From: Paraburkholderia sp. FT54
GTDB taxonomy: Bacteria > Pseudomonadota > Gammaproteobacteria > Burkholderiales > Burkholderiaceae
Length of the DNA: 64,000 nucleotides
Direction: 5' to 3'
NCBI RefSeq assembly: GCF_031585635.1
Contig: NZ_CP134195.1
Location: 3,286,001 to 3,350,000 of the forward strand
Below, piece by piece: positions 44,977 through 55,209 of the stretch. Made by a program: the position numbers and the translations under genes. The notes under the pieces were generated by a model. It saw only the letters and a list, made by a program, of their open reading frames with translations. It was not told the DNA's origin and made no database searches. Each line of letters opens with the position of its first letter. Within the stretch, counting starts at the first letter, position 1.

Positions 44977-46467
44977 TCAGTTGAGGACCAGCCGCCCGGC
45001 CAGGTGGCGAGCCTTGCGTTGAATGATTGGCGAGACCGCGATAGTCGATGCAGCCATGGCGAGCCACGCTCCTGATAGAACAAAAAACAGACCAAAGCGC
45101 GAACAACTTGTCAGGTCCGCGCGAGTCAGCAATAGTCCGACCGGTGCGAGTGCAGCGATACGCGCAGCAAGGCCGCGATACCAGATTGCATTGATACCCG
45201 CGATAAACTTGCGATGTACGATCGCCACCCAACCAAACAGCAGCAGAAAGTTCATTCCGAGCCAGGCATAAGCGGCGCCCACGGCACCGAAGTGCATGCC
45301 ACCGAGCAGGACGGCGGGGGCATAGAGGATCAGAAAGCCGATCGTGCCTTTCAGATGCAAAGACAGATCGCCTTTCGCGTACTGGACGATGAACGCCAGC
45401 GAAGCGATCGCAGAAAATGCATTTCCTGCTGCATAGCATTGCATCGTGCGTACTGCGTCTGGACTTAGCGGTGCGCTTGTTGACCAGAATCGAAGCACGG
45501 CCTCGGGCGCACAGATGAACACTGCCGCGACCGGAATCACCGCCAATGACGTCAGTTCGGTGGCCAGTGCATACATCTGGCGAATTCGTTCCCCGCCACC
45601 GAAGCTCTCGGTAGTCAGCCGTGGAATGAACGCCTGTTGAATCGGATTGGCCAGCAACATGATTCCGCTCGCCAATAGAGTCGCCAGGCTGAACACCGCA
45701 AAATCCGCCAGCGGCAAAATCTTCGAAAGGACGATCTTGTCGATCTGCGTAGTGCAAGCCCAGATCACGGTCGCCAATGCGATCGACAGCGACAGCTTCG
45801 CGCGCGACGACAGTACCTTCCATGAAAAACGCGTCGACACAAACGGTATGTCGATCGTACGGCCGAGCAGCGTCCTCATCGCGACGGCTTCTACGACAAT
45901 CGCCAAAAGTTGCCAGATAAAGAAGAACTCAATGCGCGGCCAGATCATGATGATCGGCACAACGAGCACAGTGCGTATTACGGCAAATGTGATGACAATA
46001 CCGTTGAGTGCAACCTGTCGATCAATGCCGACCACCCCGCCTCGGTATAGAGCACCAAGCCACCGCGCGATGGCAGTCAGCATCATCAGCACAAATGCCG
46101 TGCGAATCACACCCGGAGGCAGAGTGGACGCGTTCAGCCATCGTTCGGCGAAATAAGGCGCCACGAAGATCGACAAGATGAACAGCATGGCGCTTATGCC
46201 GAGAATCAGCTTTTCCAATGATTCCAGCAGCAGCCCGACTTCAGCTTTCGAACCGGTACCTGCTCGCAGGCTGCCGAGCTCGCGACACAACGTCGGCGAA
46301 AGCCCGAAGTCGAGAACGAGTACCCATGCAAGAACCACCGCGTTGATGGCAATCAGCCCATACGCTTCGACCCCGAGATGACGCACATATATCGGGACCA
46401 TCACGATGCCGAGCAACGCGGTCACCATCTGGCCAACGAAATTTGCGAGCAGGGTTCGTCTCAACAT
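44977..46467 (-). CDS. Wzx-type polysaccharide flippase
   Basis: A 496-residue MOP-superfamily membrane protein with about 14 hydrophobic segments. The start MLRRTLLANFVGQMVTALLGIVMVPIYVRHLGVEAYGLIAINAVVLAWVLVLDFGLSPTLCREL is typical of O-antigen and exopolysaccharide flippases. It heads a run of five minus-strand genes (flippase, GT2, acyltransferase, epimerase, GT2) with gaps or overlaps of a few bases. It is the second flippase in this window and not closely similar to that at 21511. Confidence 0.87.
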   Translation of the reverse strand: MLRRTLLANFVGQMVTALLGIVMVPIYVRHLGVEAYGLIAINAVVLAWVLVLDFGLSPTLCRELGSLRAGTGSKAEVGLLLESLEKLILGISAMLFILSIFVAPYFAERWLNASTLPPGVIRTAFVLMMLTAIARWLGALYRGGVVGIDRQVALNGIVITFAVIRTVLVVPIIMIWPRIEFFFIWQLLAIVVEAVAMRTLLGRTIDIPFVSTRFSWKVLSSRAKLSLSIALATVIWACTTQIDKIVLSKILPLADFAVFSLATLLASGIMLLANPIQQAFIPRLTTESFGGGERIRQMYALATELTSLAVIPVAAVFICAPEAVLRFWSTSAPLSPDAVRTMQCYAAGNAFSAIASLAFIVQYAKGDLSLHLKGTIGFLILYAPAVLLGGMHFGAVGAAYAWLGMNFLLLFGWVAIVHRKFIAGINAIWYRGLAARIAALAPVGLLLTRADLTSCSRFGLFFVLSGAWLAMAASTIAVSPIIQRKARHLAGRLVLN

Positions 46468-46958
46468 CGCGGTCTGCCAGTAAATCAGGTAAGGACGGAA
46501 GGTACCGCCGGAATCGCCGCGAATACTGCATTGACATCGTTAATATCAATTCATCGCGAACGTGTCTTGGGGTGAGCGCTTGATCTGCCAAACGACCGAA
46601 AAATGCCGCCTCCATTCCGGCCGGCCGATGACGGAATGACAATTCGCGCCGAGCGGATGCATATCGACGCTACGGTAAGATCACCGCTTGTGAGACTTGA
46701 TGTATTGCCAAAGTGCCTGACGCGGTTTGCGGGCGTGTCGTGGCTATCGGTTAATACCCTTCGACTGCGCCAACAGACCCGCAAATGAACGCTTCTGCGC
46801 AAGCCACCTTACGAGACGCGTCACTGCGGTCTACGCACTGAAGCGTACCTGTCGAGCTCAAAATTAAATGTGCGGCGGCGCACGTTCCGCAAGTTGCGTA
46901 TCATCTATCGCGCGCAAGCCCGTTGCAGCGTCACTCCGTTCGAACACAATGGCGTCTC
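46468..46958. other. Gene-free gap between rmlA and the flippase operon
   Basis: About 490 bases with no convincing frame. Since both flanking genes read to the left, the promoter of the flippase operon probably lies near 46500-46700, where AT-rich patches (GTTAATATCAATTC) occur. I could not assign boxes. Confidence 0.5.
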
Positions 46959-47852
46959 TCAACGGCTTGGCCATGCCACCTGATCCATCGGAAGATTGAG
47001 CAGATACTGGCCATACGCGTTCTTGGCAAGCGGTTTCGCGAGTTGAAGCAACTTCTCCTCGTCGATCCAATGTCGACGGAATGCAATCTCCTCCGGACAC
47101 GCCACCACCAAACCCTGACGCTTCTGCAGCGTGGCGATGAACGTAGCCGCTTCGATCAGCGAATCATGCGTACCGGTATCGAGCCACGCGTAGCCACGAC
47201 CCATGATCTCGACGTTGAGCGCGCCGTTCGCGAGATAACGCGAGTTGACGTCGGTGATTTCGAGCTCGCCACGCGGCGACGGCTTGATGTCCGCCGCAAT
47301 GTCACACACCTGGTTGTCGTAGAAGTACAGGCCCGTGACCGCGTAGTTCGAACGCGGCCTGACCGGCTTCTCCTCGATCGACAACGCGCGGAACTGCCTG
47401 TCGAATTCGACCACGCCGTAACGCTCCGGGTCGTGCACGTGATACGCAAACACCGTGGCGCCTTCCGCCTTGTCATTGGCGTGTTCCAGCTGCTTCGCGA
47501 GATCGTGCCCGTAAAAGATGTTGTCGCCCAGAATCAGCGCCGACGGATCATGACCCACAAAATCCCGGCCGATGATGAACGCCTGCGCGAGCCCGTCCGG
47601 CGAAGGCTGAACCGCGTACCCGATGTTCATGCCCCACTGGCTGCCGTCACCGAGCATCGCTTCGAAGCGCGGCGTGTCCTGCGGCGTCGAAATGATCAGC
47701 ACGTCGCGAATACCCGCCACCATCAGCGTGGACAGCGGATAGTAGATCATCGGCTTGTCGTACACCGGCAGCAACTGCTTGGAGACCACGTGCGTGATCG
47801 GATACAGGCGTGTGCCCGAGCCGCCCGCCAGAATAATGCCTTTGCGCGCCAT
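46959..47852 (-). CDS. rmlA: Glucose-1-phosphate thymidylyltransferase
   Basis: RmlA makes dTDP-glucose from glucose 1-phosphate and dTTP. The 297-residue product starts [44 protein letters not shown], then [44 protein letters not shown] and [14 protein letters not shown], all signature sequences. ATG 47852 is the family start. It follows rmlB by 10 bases. The usual partners rmlC and rmlD are not seen. Confidence 0.97.
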   Translation of the reverse strand: MARKGIILAGGSGTRLYPITHVVSKQLLPVYDKPMIYYPLSTLMVAGIRDVLIISTPQDTPRFEAMLGDGSQWGMNIGYAVQPSPDGLAQAFIIGRDFVGHDPSALILGDNIFYGHDLAKQLEHANDKAEGATVFAYHVHDPERYGVVEFDRQFRALSIEEKPVRPRSNYAVTGLYFYDNQVCDIAADIKPSPRGELEITDVNSRYLANGALNVEIMGRGYAWLDTGTHDSLIEAATFIATLQKRQGLVVACPEEIAFRRHWIDEEKLLQLAKPLAKNAYGQYLLNLPMDQVAWPSR

Positions 47853-47862
47853 TGCCGTGCCT

Positions 47863-48924
47863 TTACGCGCGCTGCGCGTAGTTGGTCTCAACCCACTTCC
47901 GGTAGTCGCCCGAGGCAACCTCGTCGGACCATTCCTGATTGTCCAGATACCACTGGACCGTTTTGGCCAGACCCGTCTCGAATGTTTCCGCAGGCCTCCA
48001 GCCGAGTTCGCGTTCGAGCTTGCGGGCGTCGATCGCATAACGGCGGTCGTGGCCCGGACGATCCTTCACATACGTGATCTGATCGCGGTACGAAGCGCCC
48101 GCCTTCGGACGCAACTGATCGAGCAGGTCGCACAGCGTGTGGACGACCTCGAGGTTCTTCTTCTCGTTCCAGCCGCCGACGTTGTACGTCTCGCCCGGCG
48201 TGCCGCGCGCGAGCACTTCACGGATCGCGCCGCAATGGTCGCCCACATAGAGCCAGTCGCGCACGTTCTGACCGTCGCCATAGACCGGCAGCGGCTTGCC
48301 GCCGAGCGCGTTGGCGATCATCAGCGGAATCAGTTTCTCGGGGAACTGGTACGGACCGTAGTTGTTCGAGCAGTTCGTGGTCAGCACCGGCAGGCCATAC
48401 GTGTGATGGTAGGCGCGCACCAGGTGGTCCGAACCCGCCTTGGTGGCCGAGTAAGGGCTGTTCGGCGCGTACGGCGTGGTCTCGGAGAATTGCGGATCGG
48501 TAGCGGACAGCGAGCCGAATACTTCGTCGGTCGACACGTGCAGGAAGCGGAACGCGGCCTTCTCGGCCTCGCCCAGCGCACTCCAGTAATGGCGCGCCGC
48601 TTCGAGCAGCGTGAAGGTGCCCACCACGTTCGTTTGCACAAAGTCAGCCGGGCCATGGATCGAACGATCCACATGACTCTCGGCGGCGAAATGCAGCACG
48701 GCACGCGGCTTGTGCCCGGCAAAGAGCGCGTCGAGCGCGGCGCGATCGCAGATGTCCGCGCGCACGAAAATGTGCTTCGGATTATCCTGTTGCGACTTGA
48801 GCGTACCCAGATTGCCCGCGTACGTCAGCTTGTCCACGTTCAGTACCGCTTCGTCCGACGCATTGAGCCAGTCGAGCACGAAATTGGCGCCGATAAAACC
48901 GGCGCCCCCTGTCACGAAGATCAT
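47863..48924 (-). CDS. rmlB: dTDP-glucose 4,6-dehydratase
   Basis: RmlB converts dTDP-glucose to dTDP-4-keto-6-deoxyglucose. The 353 residues include [119 protein letters not shown] and [16 protein letters not shown]. The catalytic Thr-Asp-Glu (STDEVF) and Tyr-x3-Lys are intact. It heads the rmlBA pair; its product can go to the RffA-type aminotransferase at 39888. Confidence 0.97.
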   Translation of the reverse strand: MIFVTGGAGFIGANFVLDWLNASDEAVLNVDKLTYAGNLGTLKSQQDNPKHIFVRADICDRAALDALFAGHKPRAVLHFAAESHVDRSIHGPADFVQTNVVGTFTLLEAARHYWSALGEAEKAAFRFLHVSTDEVFGSLSATDPQFSETTPYAPNSPYSATKAGSDHLVRAYHHTYGLPVLTTNCSNNYGPYQFPEKLIPLMIANALGGKPLPVYGDGQNVRDWLYVGDHCGAIREVLARGTPGETYNVGGWNEKKNLEVVHTLCDLLDQLRPKAGASYRDQITYVKDRPGHDRRYAIDARKLERELGWRPAETFETGLAKTVQWYLDNQEWSDEVASGDYRKWVETNYAQRA

Positions 48925-50314
48925 GGAAGCCCTCTGGAAGCCGCCTTCGCGCAGTGCGCAGAAGGTCGATTGGAATCTGGCTGACATCCGGCGAATGGTG
49001 TGGCCACGCCGCGTCGGCAAGCAGCTTTGGTATAGCTTTCCATCGCGACTTCCATCGCCGCGAACAGATGCAACCAGTCCAGTGTAGGGTTCTAGAGATC
49101 TTCTTTCAGTGCGGAAAGCAACATACGCGCTTTCGCCTGCGCCAAGCGGGACAAGAGTGGAAGCTTCGTGCGGTCGGGCAACGCTTGCGGTGTTCGCGTT
49201 GCCCGCATCTCGACCGCATGGCGTTGGTGTTGTCCGGCTCTAACGCCGATGGCCGGATACTTCTTTTGCTGAGAGCCGCGCTTGTGTCGTCACAATGATC
49301 GCTGCGGCCTTCATGGATTTCGGCAAGTAGCGCAGCCGATGCACCTCGGGACGCCAACTGCTACGCGCCCCGAAGAAAGAATTATTTATCGTCTCGTGGC
49401 GTTCTGGAACGAGCAACACATAGTGCGCACACGAAAACGCCAATCAGGACGCCGAATATGAAGCATAAGAAATGTGTCAAAACACTCAACATTGACCTGA
49501 TCCTTTCAATTGAGGCGAGATTGAATTTATAACGATTCACCTCCTTCGCGATTCACCGGAAACCACGGCATGCGGCCGGCAAAACGTCGAAGACACCCAC
49601 GCAGCAGCGATGGTATGACCCGGCGATTGACGCGCCAAACATCATACTTTACTAGAATCGCGATCAAGTCGAAAAACGGCACAGCTGAAGCGGTACGCGT
49701 ATGGCGTGATATAGGATGCGACATCGGACTTCAGCCAGACGCGGATGATCGCGCCGGATGAAGTTCACAGCGTGAAGCCAGCCGCGCGTACGAGCATGGC
49801 ATAGTCGGCAAAAGCGCGGGTTAGCGCGGCGCGAGGGCAAGAACTGCAGACCGCCGCGGAATGGCAATTTCGGCAAGCAAAGCAGACGACGAACGACGGC
49901 TTCGATCAGATCGCGCGGCCTGTGCAAGGGCAGTAGGCCAATGAGTCTTGTGCGGGCGCTCCGCGTGAGTGGGATTGCTGACACGCGCGAATAGCTCTCC
50001 GCGCGGGAGTAGAAACTGCTACGCACGATCCGGGCACACGGACCGCGGCATGATAGTTCGTTGGCCAGCGCCTGACCATTTATCTCCAGGCCTTCATTCT
50101 TCTTTCGCGACAAGCGCCGCAGCCGATCAAGCGCGAGCTTGCCGATATCACGATACGTGAGCGGCAACCCTACTCTTTCCGGTGTCCGCTTCAGGTCCCC
50201 TCAAGTCAGGTGCTCGCCGTGTTTTATCGGCGTGGAGCGTCAGCAATCTACGCGAGCGCGCCAACATATTGCCGGTCGTGCCAGGCGTCAATTCGGATGC
50301 GAATACCGCAACCC
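48925..50314. other. Long gene-poor stretch upstream of rmlB
   Basis: Almost 1.4 kb with no gene I can support. On the minus strand 49664-50167 is open for 167 codons and its first 40 residues (LTYRDIGKLALDRLRRLSRK) look protein-like, but the rest is Arg/Leu/Cys-rich and matches nothing I know; it may be a remnant. The rmlB promoter should lie in 48925-49500, and 49480-49550 is AT-rich. Overall the sequence resembles decayed DNA. Confidence 0.5.
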
Positions 50315-51061
50315 TCAGCGCGTGACTTCCATCGCGTTGATACGCGGCAATAACCGGTCGAATTCCCGTTTGACGATCGCATAGCATTCGCATGACCGCG
50401 CCTCAAGCCCGGTCCGATCGAGGATCTGGACGCGGCCACGGCTGTGATGAATCAGATCGGCTTCGCAAAGCTTGCCGGACGCTTCCGTCACGCCTTCACG
50501 ACGCACGCCGAGCATGTCGGCAATCAGTTGCTGCGTGACTTGCAAATCGCTTGTTCCCGAACGATCGATGTCGACCAGCAGCCACCGGCACAGTTGCTCG
50601 TCCAGTCGATGCAGCCTGTTGCACGCGGCCGTTTGTGCGACCTGGGTGAGGAGAGCCTGCATGTACAGCAGCATCAGCGAACGCAGAGAAGCGCAATTGC
50701 GCAACGCTTCGCGCAATGCTGTAGCGCTGATTCGATAAGCAAAACCCCGGCATTGAGCCTGAACGCTGGCTGGCATCGTGTCTCCGCCCGTCAGGACTGG
50801 CACACCTGTCGTGCCATCCCTGCCGATCGCAGCGATTTCCACCGAGCTGCCGTTTTCCATGGTCTGCAGCAGGGACACGATCGCGGTGGCCGGAAAATAG
50901 ACAGTTCGTATGAGTTCACCGGATTTCGACAGCAATTGCCCCGGACTCAATTCGACGAGTTCAAGATGAGGAAGCAGCGCTTCCCATTCATGCGTTGGGA
51001 GCGCCTCGAACAAACGGTTCCCACGGCGGTATGACTGGAATGTCGTCATCATCTCCCTCAC
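50315..51061 (-). CDS. Crp/Fnr-family transcriptional regulator
   Basis: A 248-residue regulator. The cyclic-nucleotide-binding-type beta-roll covers about residues 15-130 (LFEALPTHEWEALLPHLELVELSPGQLL, TVYFPATAIVSLLQTMENGSSVEIAAIGRDG), and the winged helix lies near 165-225 (LQVTQQLIADMLGVRREGVTEASGKLCEADLIHHSRGRVQILD). There is no N-terminal Fnr cysteine cluster, and the cAMP pocket residues are not conserved, so its signal is unknown. It is the closest regulator to the FAD protein upstream and to the polysaccharide genes downstream, but no target is evident. Confidence 0.88.
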   Translation of the reverse strand: MREMMTTFQSYRRGNRLFEALPTHEWEALLPHLELVELSPGQLLSKSGELIRTVYFPATAIVSLLQTMENGSSVEIAAIGRDGTTGVPVLTGGDTMPASVQAQCRGFAYRISATALREALRNCASLRSLMLLYMQALLTQVAQTAACNRLHRLDEQLCRWLLVDIDRSGTSDLQVTQQLIADMLGVRREGVTEASGKLCEADLIHHSRGRVQILDRTGLEARSCECYAIVKREFDRLLPRINAMEVTR

Positions 51062-51518
51062 GTAAGTATCTCAGCCTGCCTGGATACGACAGGCCTCCGC
51101 TCGAATCGAGGAGCCAATGACGATGCATTGCTCTCACACGAGCGGTCGGCAAACAGAAGCGATAATGGAGACGATCAAAGCTTCGCGCTGGTTATCGCGT
51201 TGCATTCGATGTCGCAATGCAGCATAGCCGCCAAAGAAGGTGACGCCAATAATGCTGGCGGATTAGCCCGCACGATCGGCGGAATAGAGAGGGTTTATTT
51301 GCGCTGAACGTTCGTTAGAACGCTGGACGTGCGTGCCGCTTTGTTGCAGATCGCAAGAGAGTCGACAATAGTTGCAATGTCAACAAGCCATAGTATGAAA
51401 TCGCAATATGTCCAATTTATTAAGGATCTCTATGGGACGAGATAAATCGGACAAAATACCTTCTCTTTGCGACTCAAATCGGTAAGCCAGAGTGCGTGGT
51501 CAGACAGTTGCCCGTCAG
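51062..51518. other. Gap between the FAD protein and Crp-family genes
   Basis: About 460 bases. I see no gene longer than a possible 17-codon frame at 51432-51485 behind an AAGGA sequence, too short to support. The stretch at 51390-51470 is AT-rich and may hold a promoter. Confidence 0.5.
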
Positions 51519-53006
51519 TCAGCGGCGATGATTCGTTCGATCGCGACGTGGCCGGCCGCCGGCATGTGTATCGTCATCCGCCGTCCCGATCATTTCCGCT
51601 TCCTGCGTAACGTCCTTTTCGGACAGCGCTTGCAGAACTCCCGTCAGAATCCGCTTGCCGATTTCGTGATGAAAGATCCAGACGCCATGAATTCGTCCGG
51701 AGAATGCGGACTCGCTGCCGATGTCCGCGTCAGGCCGAAAACCGGAACCCAGCCCGAACGTGAAGAACCCGCGGATGACCTTGCCGTTGATGTCGAGCGG
51801 ACGGCCCAACTTGTCGACCTCGGTGCCGCCCTGGCAGAACTGCAGAGGAATGGGCACCCCTCGATGGTCGACCAGCGTGGACATGTTGGGTCCGTATCCA
51901 GCGCTATGGATCACGCCGCATGAGTGCGCAAGACAGGTAGCCGCACGGGCGCGCTCGGCTTCCCCGGAGGCGGCATCGATCAATTCGACACGCGGCGTCG
52001 TTCCGGCGACGCGGCCGTGCGACATGACCGAACATGCGATCTCGAACGCGCGATAACGCAGACCGCTTGAACGATTGACACGCCGCGTGATCGGGCAAAT
52101 ATCGTTGACTGGATCGACCGTATAGCCCCATGCGCGTGCTTCGTCTTCGGTTTCGAAAAACAACCGTATCCGAGAGCGATGAATGATGGCGATTTCATCG
52201 AGTCCCGCGCTGCCCAGGTCAGTCGCAAGACGCTCGGTCATCGTGAACGCGCTATGCGAGCCGCCGATGATCGTGATCCGGTTCGTACGCCCGGCTGTGA
52301 CAGGGACAAACGCGGGCGCGAAGGTGTCGACCAGTTGCGTGCTCGTGAGGCGAAGCAACTCGTCCGACGTACGGGTGATGACGCTGTTACCCGGCAATGG
52401 GAGGTCCAGCGTGCGGCACAGATCATCCACCTCTTCGACGCGCTGCGTCCCGCCCAGATTCATCACGACGGTGTCAGTGGTCACCGTCCGGTGTGCCGCG
52501 GGTCTACGCGTGTCGTGATAAGCGATTTCGAACCGGCCGTCCTGGCAGCGTCGGATCGCATCGATTTCGTGTCCGCGCAGAACATCGACGTCGAAATGTT
52601 CGACGAGATGTGCGATGAGCCGCTCGGCAGCCAGCGTGAGCAGCTCGCCCACCTCTGAGAGCAGCGGTGCGGAGTCCGGGGCCGCTGCCAGTTTCCTATG
52701 CAACTCGTTGTATTCGCGGATGTCGCCGAACACATCGTCGAAGCGCTCGTGCTCGAGGCACGCGAGGAAAGTTTTGGCGACCGAGTTACCCGTGACGTTC
52801 ACATAGTCGCCGAGTTTGCCTGCACCGAGGCTCGTGCGTTTGTCGATGATCAGCAAGCCGTTTCTGGCGACCTCTGCCAGCTTGCCGCTCTTGAACGCAT
52901 GGAACAGGAAGCCCATCCCTGCCGGGCCGGCTCCGCACAGGACACACGAGGCATCGCTTGGTACGCTCCTGGAGCTAACCGGATCTACAGCTAAGGACCT
53001 CTGCAT
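51519..53006 (-). CDS. FAD/NAD(P)-binding oxidoreductase of unknown role
   Basis: A 495-residue protein with two dinucleotide folds. The first has CVLCGAGPAGMGFLFHAFKSG (GxGxxG, residues about 20-40), then SLGAGKLGDYVNVTGNSVAKTFLACLE; the second has ITIIGGSHSAFTMTERLATDLG, IAIIHRSRIRLFFETEDEARAWG. The two-fold layout resembles flavin monooxygenases and ornithine/lysine N-hydroxylases, but the family is not clear to me. C-terminal IRGFFTFGLGSGFRPDADIGSESAFSGRIHGVWIFHHEIG seems distinctive. ATG 53006 starts just before the fold; an in-frame ATG at 53123 would add 39 unconserved residues. Confidence 0.75.
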   Translation of the reverse strand: MQRSLAVDPVSSRSVPSDASCVLCGAGPAGMGFLFHAFKSGKLAEVARNGLLIIDKRTSLGAGKLGDYVNVTGNSVAKTFLACLEHERFDDVFGDIREYNELHRKLAAAPDSAPLLSEVGELLTLAAERLIAHLVEHFDVDVLRGHEIDAIRRCQDGRFEIAYHDTRRPAAHRTVTTDTVVMNLGGTQRVEEVDDLCRTLDLPLPGNSVITRTSDELLRLTSTQLVDTFAPAFVPVTAGRTNRITIIGGSHSAFTMTERLATDLGSAGLDEIAIIHRSRIRLFFETEDEARAWGYTVDPVNDICPITRRVNRSSGLRYRAFEIACSVMSHGRVAGTTPRVELIDAASGEAERARAATCLAHSCGVIHSAGYGPNMSTLVDHRGVPIPLQFCQGGTEVDKLGRPLDINGKVIRGFFTFGLGSGFRPDADIGSESAFSGRIHGVWIFHHEIGKRILTGVLQALSEKDVTQEAEMIGTADDDTHAGGRPRRDRTNHRR

Positions 53007-53391
53007 GACTTTGGGGCTCAATAGTTGTCCAGTGTGACTTGATGCGCACCATGCGCGTTGCCGGCGTCGAGGCATTCCTCTGATCGGATTCAACCCGCAA
53101 TATCGCCTAATGCGAATCATCATTCTGTGCGCTCGCGCACGGACAATATATCGGAACCTTTTCGACAGACATCCTTTCCAGAAATTTTGCTAACGGAATA
53201 AATTTCCGGCTTCATACACTGTCGGGAAGAAATTCTTCAACTAGCAACTGACGTCCCGTTTGCAAACGTAAAATGGTCGTACGTCCGTTCCATTTTACGA
53301 GATTTAACAATTAGGATCGCTTAATCAGCCTGCGATCCGATGTAGATCAGGACCGACGCTCGCCGCAGACGCGAGCGCGGCCTCTGCGTCA
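53007..53391. other. Gap between chemotaxis-receptor and FAD-protein genes
   Basis: No gene is seen. The middle part (53150-53320) is AT-rich, consistent with the promoter of the FAD-protein gene. Just past the receptor stop, CGCTCG at about 53353 and CGAGCG at about 53370 could form a small hairpin ending the receptor transcript. Confidence 0.45.
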
Positions 53392-54939
53392 CTATGCCAT
53401 TTGAAATACCGCCACGGCGTCGCGCAATAGGGTCGCCTGCTCTTCCAGCGATTTCGCCGCCGCAGCCGCTTCTTCGACGAGCGCCGCATTGTGTTGCGTG
53501 ACCTCGTCGATCTGCGAGACGGCCTTATTGACCTGTTCGATACCGTCGCTCTGTTCAAGCGCCGAAGCCTCGATCTCGTTCATCACACCGGTCACGCGCT
53601 CGACGGCGCTCATGGCTTCATGGATCGTCTTCTGCGCGTCGGACACGAGGGACGCGCCCTCCTGAACCTTGGCGGCCGACTCGCCGATCAGTTCCTTGAT
53701 TTCCTTCGCTGCCGCACCTGAGCGTTGTGCGAGGCTGCGTACTTCCGAGGCCACCACGGCGAACCCGCGCCCCTGCTCGCCGGCGCGCGCCGCCTCCACC
53801 GCCGCGTTCAACGCCAGAATGTTGGTCTGAAACGCAATCCCCTCGATCATGCCGATGATTTCCGTCACCTTGCGCGACGACTCGCTGATCCCGTCCATCG
53901 TTTCGGTGACACGCGAGACCACTTTGCCGCCGCGCGTGACCGTGTCGAGCGCGCCGTGGGCGAGCCGGTTCGCCTGCTTGGCGTTGTCCGCGTTCTGTTT
54001 CACCGTGGCCGACAACTGCTCCATACTCGCGGCTGTCTGCTGAAGCGCCGCTGCCTGCTGCTCGGTGCGCGAGGACAGATCCGCATTGCCCGACGCAATC
54101 TCGTTCGCCCCTTGTGTGATCGCCGTCGTACTGCCGCGCACTTTGGACACGGTCTCCACGAGGCCGTCGCGCATCTTCGTCAACGCGCCCAGCAACTGGC
54201 CCATCTCGTTGCGCGATTTGATCTTGATGACGCCAGTCAGATCGCCGGCGGCGATGCGCTCGAAGTGCTTGACGGTTGCGTTGACTGGCTTGATCAATGC
54301 CGCCGACAAACCAATGCGCGCCGCCACGCCGATCATGATCGCGATGGCGCCGATCGCGGCGAACAGCAGCGTCGCGATCTGGAAGCGCTGCGCAGCCGTT
54401 TGGGCTTGCTGACGCTGGCTATCCGTCTGCGAACGTTCGAGCGCGTCGATCGCTTTCGAATAGCTGGCGTAAAAACTGTTCGCCGTCTCGCCCTGAATGT
54501 TGCGGAAGGTATTGAAATCGAAATCGGCAAGCGCCTTGAATTCCGGCTCGATTGCCTTGTCGACCAGTGCACTGCGCGCCTGCTCCACGTTCTGCGCGAG
54601 CTTCTGCTGGTTCTCGTTTGCGAACGGGCCCGCCATGTAATTGCGGAAGTCCTTGTTCGATTCGACCAGCACCTTGTGCGCGGCAGGCAACAGGTCGTCG
54701 GTCTGCTTGCCGACGCTGAAGAGCGTCTGATACGAACCCAGTGCGAGCTGCACTTGCAACAGCTTCTCGGAACTCGCCTTCAGATGCGACAGCGCGGCCG
54801 CGCTACGCTGCGTGTCGTCGAGGCTGCCGTTGGCGAGCTTGAGCGCGCCATAGCCGACACCGATCACTGTCAGCAGGAAAGCGACGAATACGCTGATCAC
54901 CAGCGTCAGGCCGCCACGAATTGTGATGTTATTTAGCAT
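53392..54939 (-). CDS. Methyl-accepting chemotaxis protein
   Basis: A transmembrane chemoreceptor of 515 residues. A membrane segment at about 10-32 ([23 protein letters not shown]), a four-helix periplasmic ligand domain (to about 190; [21 protein letters not shown]), a second membrane segment ([23 protein letters not shown]), a HAMP domain ([18 protein letters not shown]) and the signalling hairpin ([50 protein letters not shown]). There is no C-terminal NWETF-type CheR tether. Ligand unknown. It appears to be a single-gene unit. Confidence 0.95.
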   Translation of the reverse strand: MLNNITIRGGLTLVISVFVAFLLTVIGVGYGALKLANGSLDDTQRSAAALSHLKASSEKLLQVQLALGSYQTLFSVGKQTDDLLPAAHKVLVESNKDFRNYMAGPFANENQQKLAQNVEQARSALVDKAIEPEFKALADFDFNTFRNIQGETANSFYASYSKAIDALERSQTDSQRQQAQTAAQRFQIATLLFAAIGAIAIMIGVAARIGLSAALIKPVNATVKHFERIAAGDLTGVIKIKSRNEMGQLLGALTKMRDGLVETVSKVRGSTTAITQGANEIASGNADLSSRTEQQAAALQQTAASMEQLSATVKQNADNAKQANRLAHGALDTVTRGGKVVSRVTETMDGISESSRKVTEIIGMIEGIAFQTNILALNAAVEAARAGEQGRGFAVVASEVRSLAQRSGAAAKEIKELIGESAAKVQEGASLVSDAQKTIHEAMSAVERVTGVMNEIEASALEQSDGIEQVNKAVSQIDEVTQHNAALVEEAAAAAKSLEEQATLLRDAVAVFQMA

Positions 54940-55209
54940 TGGGTCTCCGGAACGTCTTTCTGATCGGCGGCGAAACAGGTGGCAGGCGCACGCGCCGTCT
55001 TTTTTGTGCGTGACTTACACTTCGCCGCATCCAGGTTAACGACCTCGCACGGACCCTGCTAAATAGGTGGAATCCATGACCGGCGGGCGTTTGCGAGCGC
55101 CCTTCACCTCACTATCTGGGATGGTCGGGCGACCATGCGGCACCGCTCATTTTCCGGGCGTCGTGCGTTTCGTTTGTATAATTCGGCGTCTTCGCTCAGG
55201 CTCACTTTC

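Noticed and set aside
51432..51485. A 17-codon frame behind an AAGGA sequence
   Set aside because: Too short to tell from chance; no supporting context.
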